Assembly: GCF_008630535.1 (NCBI RefSeq)
Contig: NZ_VWPH01000009.1
Location: forward strand, 124,001 to 188,000
DNA: 64,000 nt
Reading direction: 5' to 3'
Source of the DNA: Saccharopolyspora hirsuta
Lineage (GTDB): Bacteria > Actinomycetota > Actinomycetes > Mycobacteriales > Pseudonocardiaceae
Part shown: in pieces, positions 63,813 through 64,000 of the stretch
How the letters are laid out: every line of letters starts with the position of its first letter
Position numbering within the stretch: position 1 is the stretch's first letter
Translations under genes and position numbers: made by a program
Notes under the pieces: model-generated
What the model was told of the DNA's origin: nothing
The model's input: only the letters and a program-made list of their open reading frames with translations
Databases searched by the model: none

Positions 63813-64000
63813 CCTTCACCCCCGGCGAGATCGAGTACCTGGAGAGCCAGAGCTTGGGACGCCTGTGCACGCTCGGGCCGGACGGGGCGCCGCAGGCCCG
63901 GCCGGTGGGCGTGCACCTGGGTCCGGACGGGACGATCGACGTCCCCGGCTACCACAACGCGAAGTCGCAGAAGTGGCGCAACGTGCTGCGGGATCCGCGG
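63809..64000 (+). CDS. PPOX-class (pyridoxamine oxidase-fold) flavin or F420 protein, 5' part
   Basis: The 64 visible codons (EIEYLESQSLGRLCTLGPDG, PQARPVGVHL, NAKSQKWRNVLRDP) are the start of a split-barrel PPOX-class protein, many of which reduce substrates with F420 or FMN. It is translationally coupled to the transketolase subunit and so probably SoxR-controlled. The rest lies beyond the window. Confidence 0.85.
   Translation, partial: MTFTPGEIEYLESQSLGRLCTLGPDGAPQARPVGVHLGPDGTIDVPGYHNAKSQKWRNVLRDPR

Overview
The window is very GC-rich, uses many GTG and a few TTG starts, and its genes sit in tightly overlapping operons. This is typical of an actinobacterium. An arabinogalactan arabinofuranosyltransferase (aftA), a divergent nrtR-nadABC locus and leaderless-looking promoters point to the Pseudonocardiales, most likely a Saccharopolyspora-like organism. 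That placement is inference from gene content, not from a database match. No rRNA, tRNA, CRISPR array or intact insertion sequence was seen.

Layout. 0-5.5 kb: start of pntA, a winged-helix protein, and dnaE. 5.5-14 kb: GH3 beta-glucosidase beside a truncated MFS gene, TetR, cytochrome P450, K+/H+ antiporter, a LuxR-type two-component pair. 14-20 kb: membrane proteins, aftA and a LON-domain protein. 20-25 kb: the NAD biosynthesis locus nrtR / nadA-nadB-nadC. 25-31 kb: Uma2 nuclease-like protein, CPBP protease, methyltransferase, then a GntR locus with a carbon-nitrogen hydrolase, an MHS transporter and a DUF2848 protein. 31-36.5 kb: a five-gene oligopeptide/nickel-type ABC importer behind a leaderless promoter with a Zur-like box. 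37-44 kb: CNNM/CorC protein, a VOC gene remnant, M14 carboxypeptidase, and hisD-hisC-hisB. 44-55 kb: MHS transporter, a 1485-residue membrane-anchored STAND NTPase with about 22 WD40 units, a Tat phospholipase C, and a caspase-SEL1 protein translationally coupled to an EACC1-like protein. 55-64 kb: DAACS dicarboxylate transporter, TetR/FAD monooxygenase pair, CitA/CitB-type two-component system, and SoxR divergent from a split transketolase-PPOX operon with a good SoxR box.

The most interesting material is of two kinds. The first is the 46-55 kb conflict-type cluster: STAND-WD40, then EACC1 plus caspase-SEL1. The second is a set of dispersed intergenic repeats. R1 (4 copies, about 110 bp) carries a Shine-Dalgarno sequence and start codon. 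It forms a 30-codon ORF overlapping pntA, supplies the N-terminus of the FAD monooxygenase, and abuts a truncated VOC gene. R2 (3 copies, 156-174 bp) is a structured element whose stems co-vary between copies; one copy sits antisense inside the his operon. R3 (4 copies) consists of hairpins bounded by CGTGAGTG/CACTCACG. R4 consists of paired palindromes with a TTTC-N2-4-GAAA core, in four clusters.
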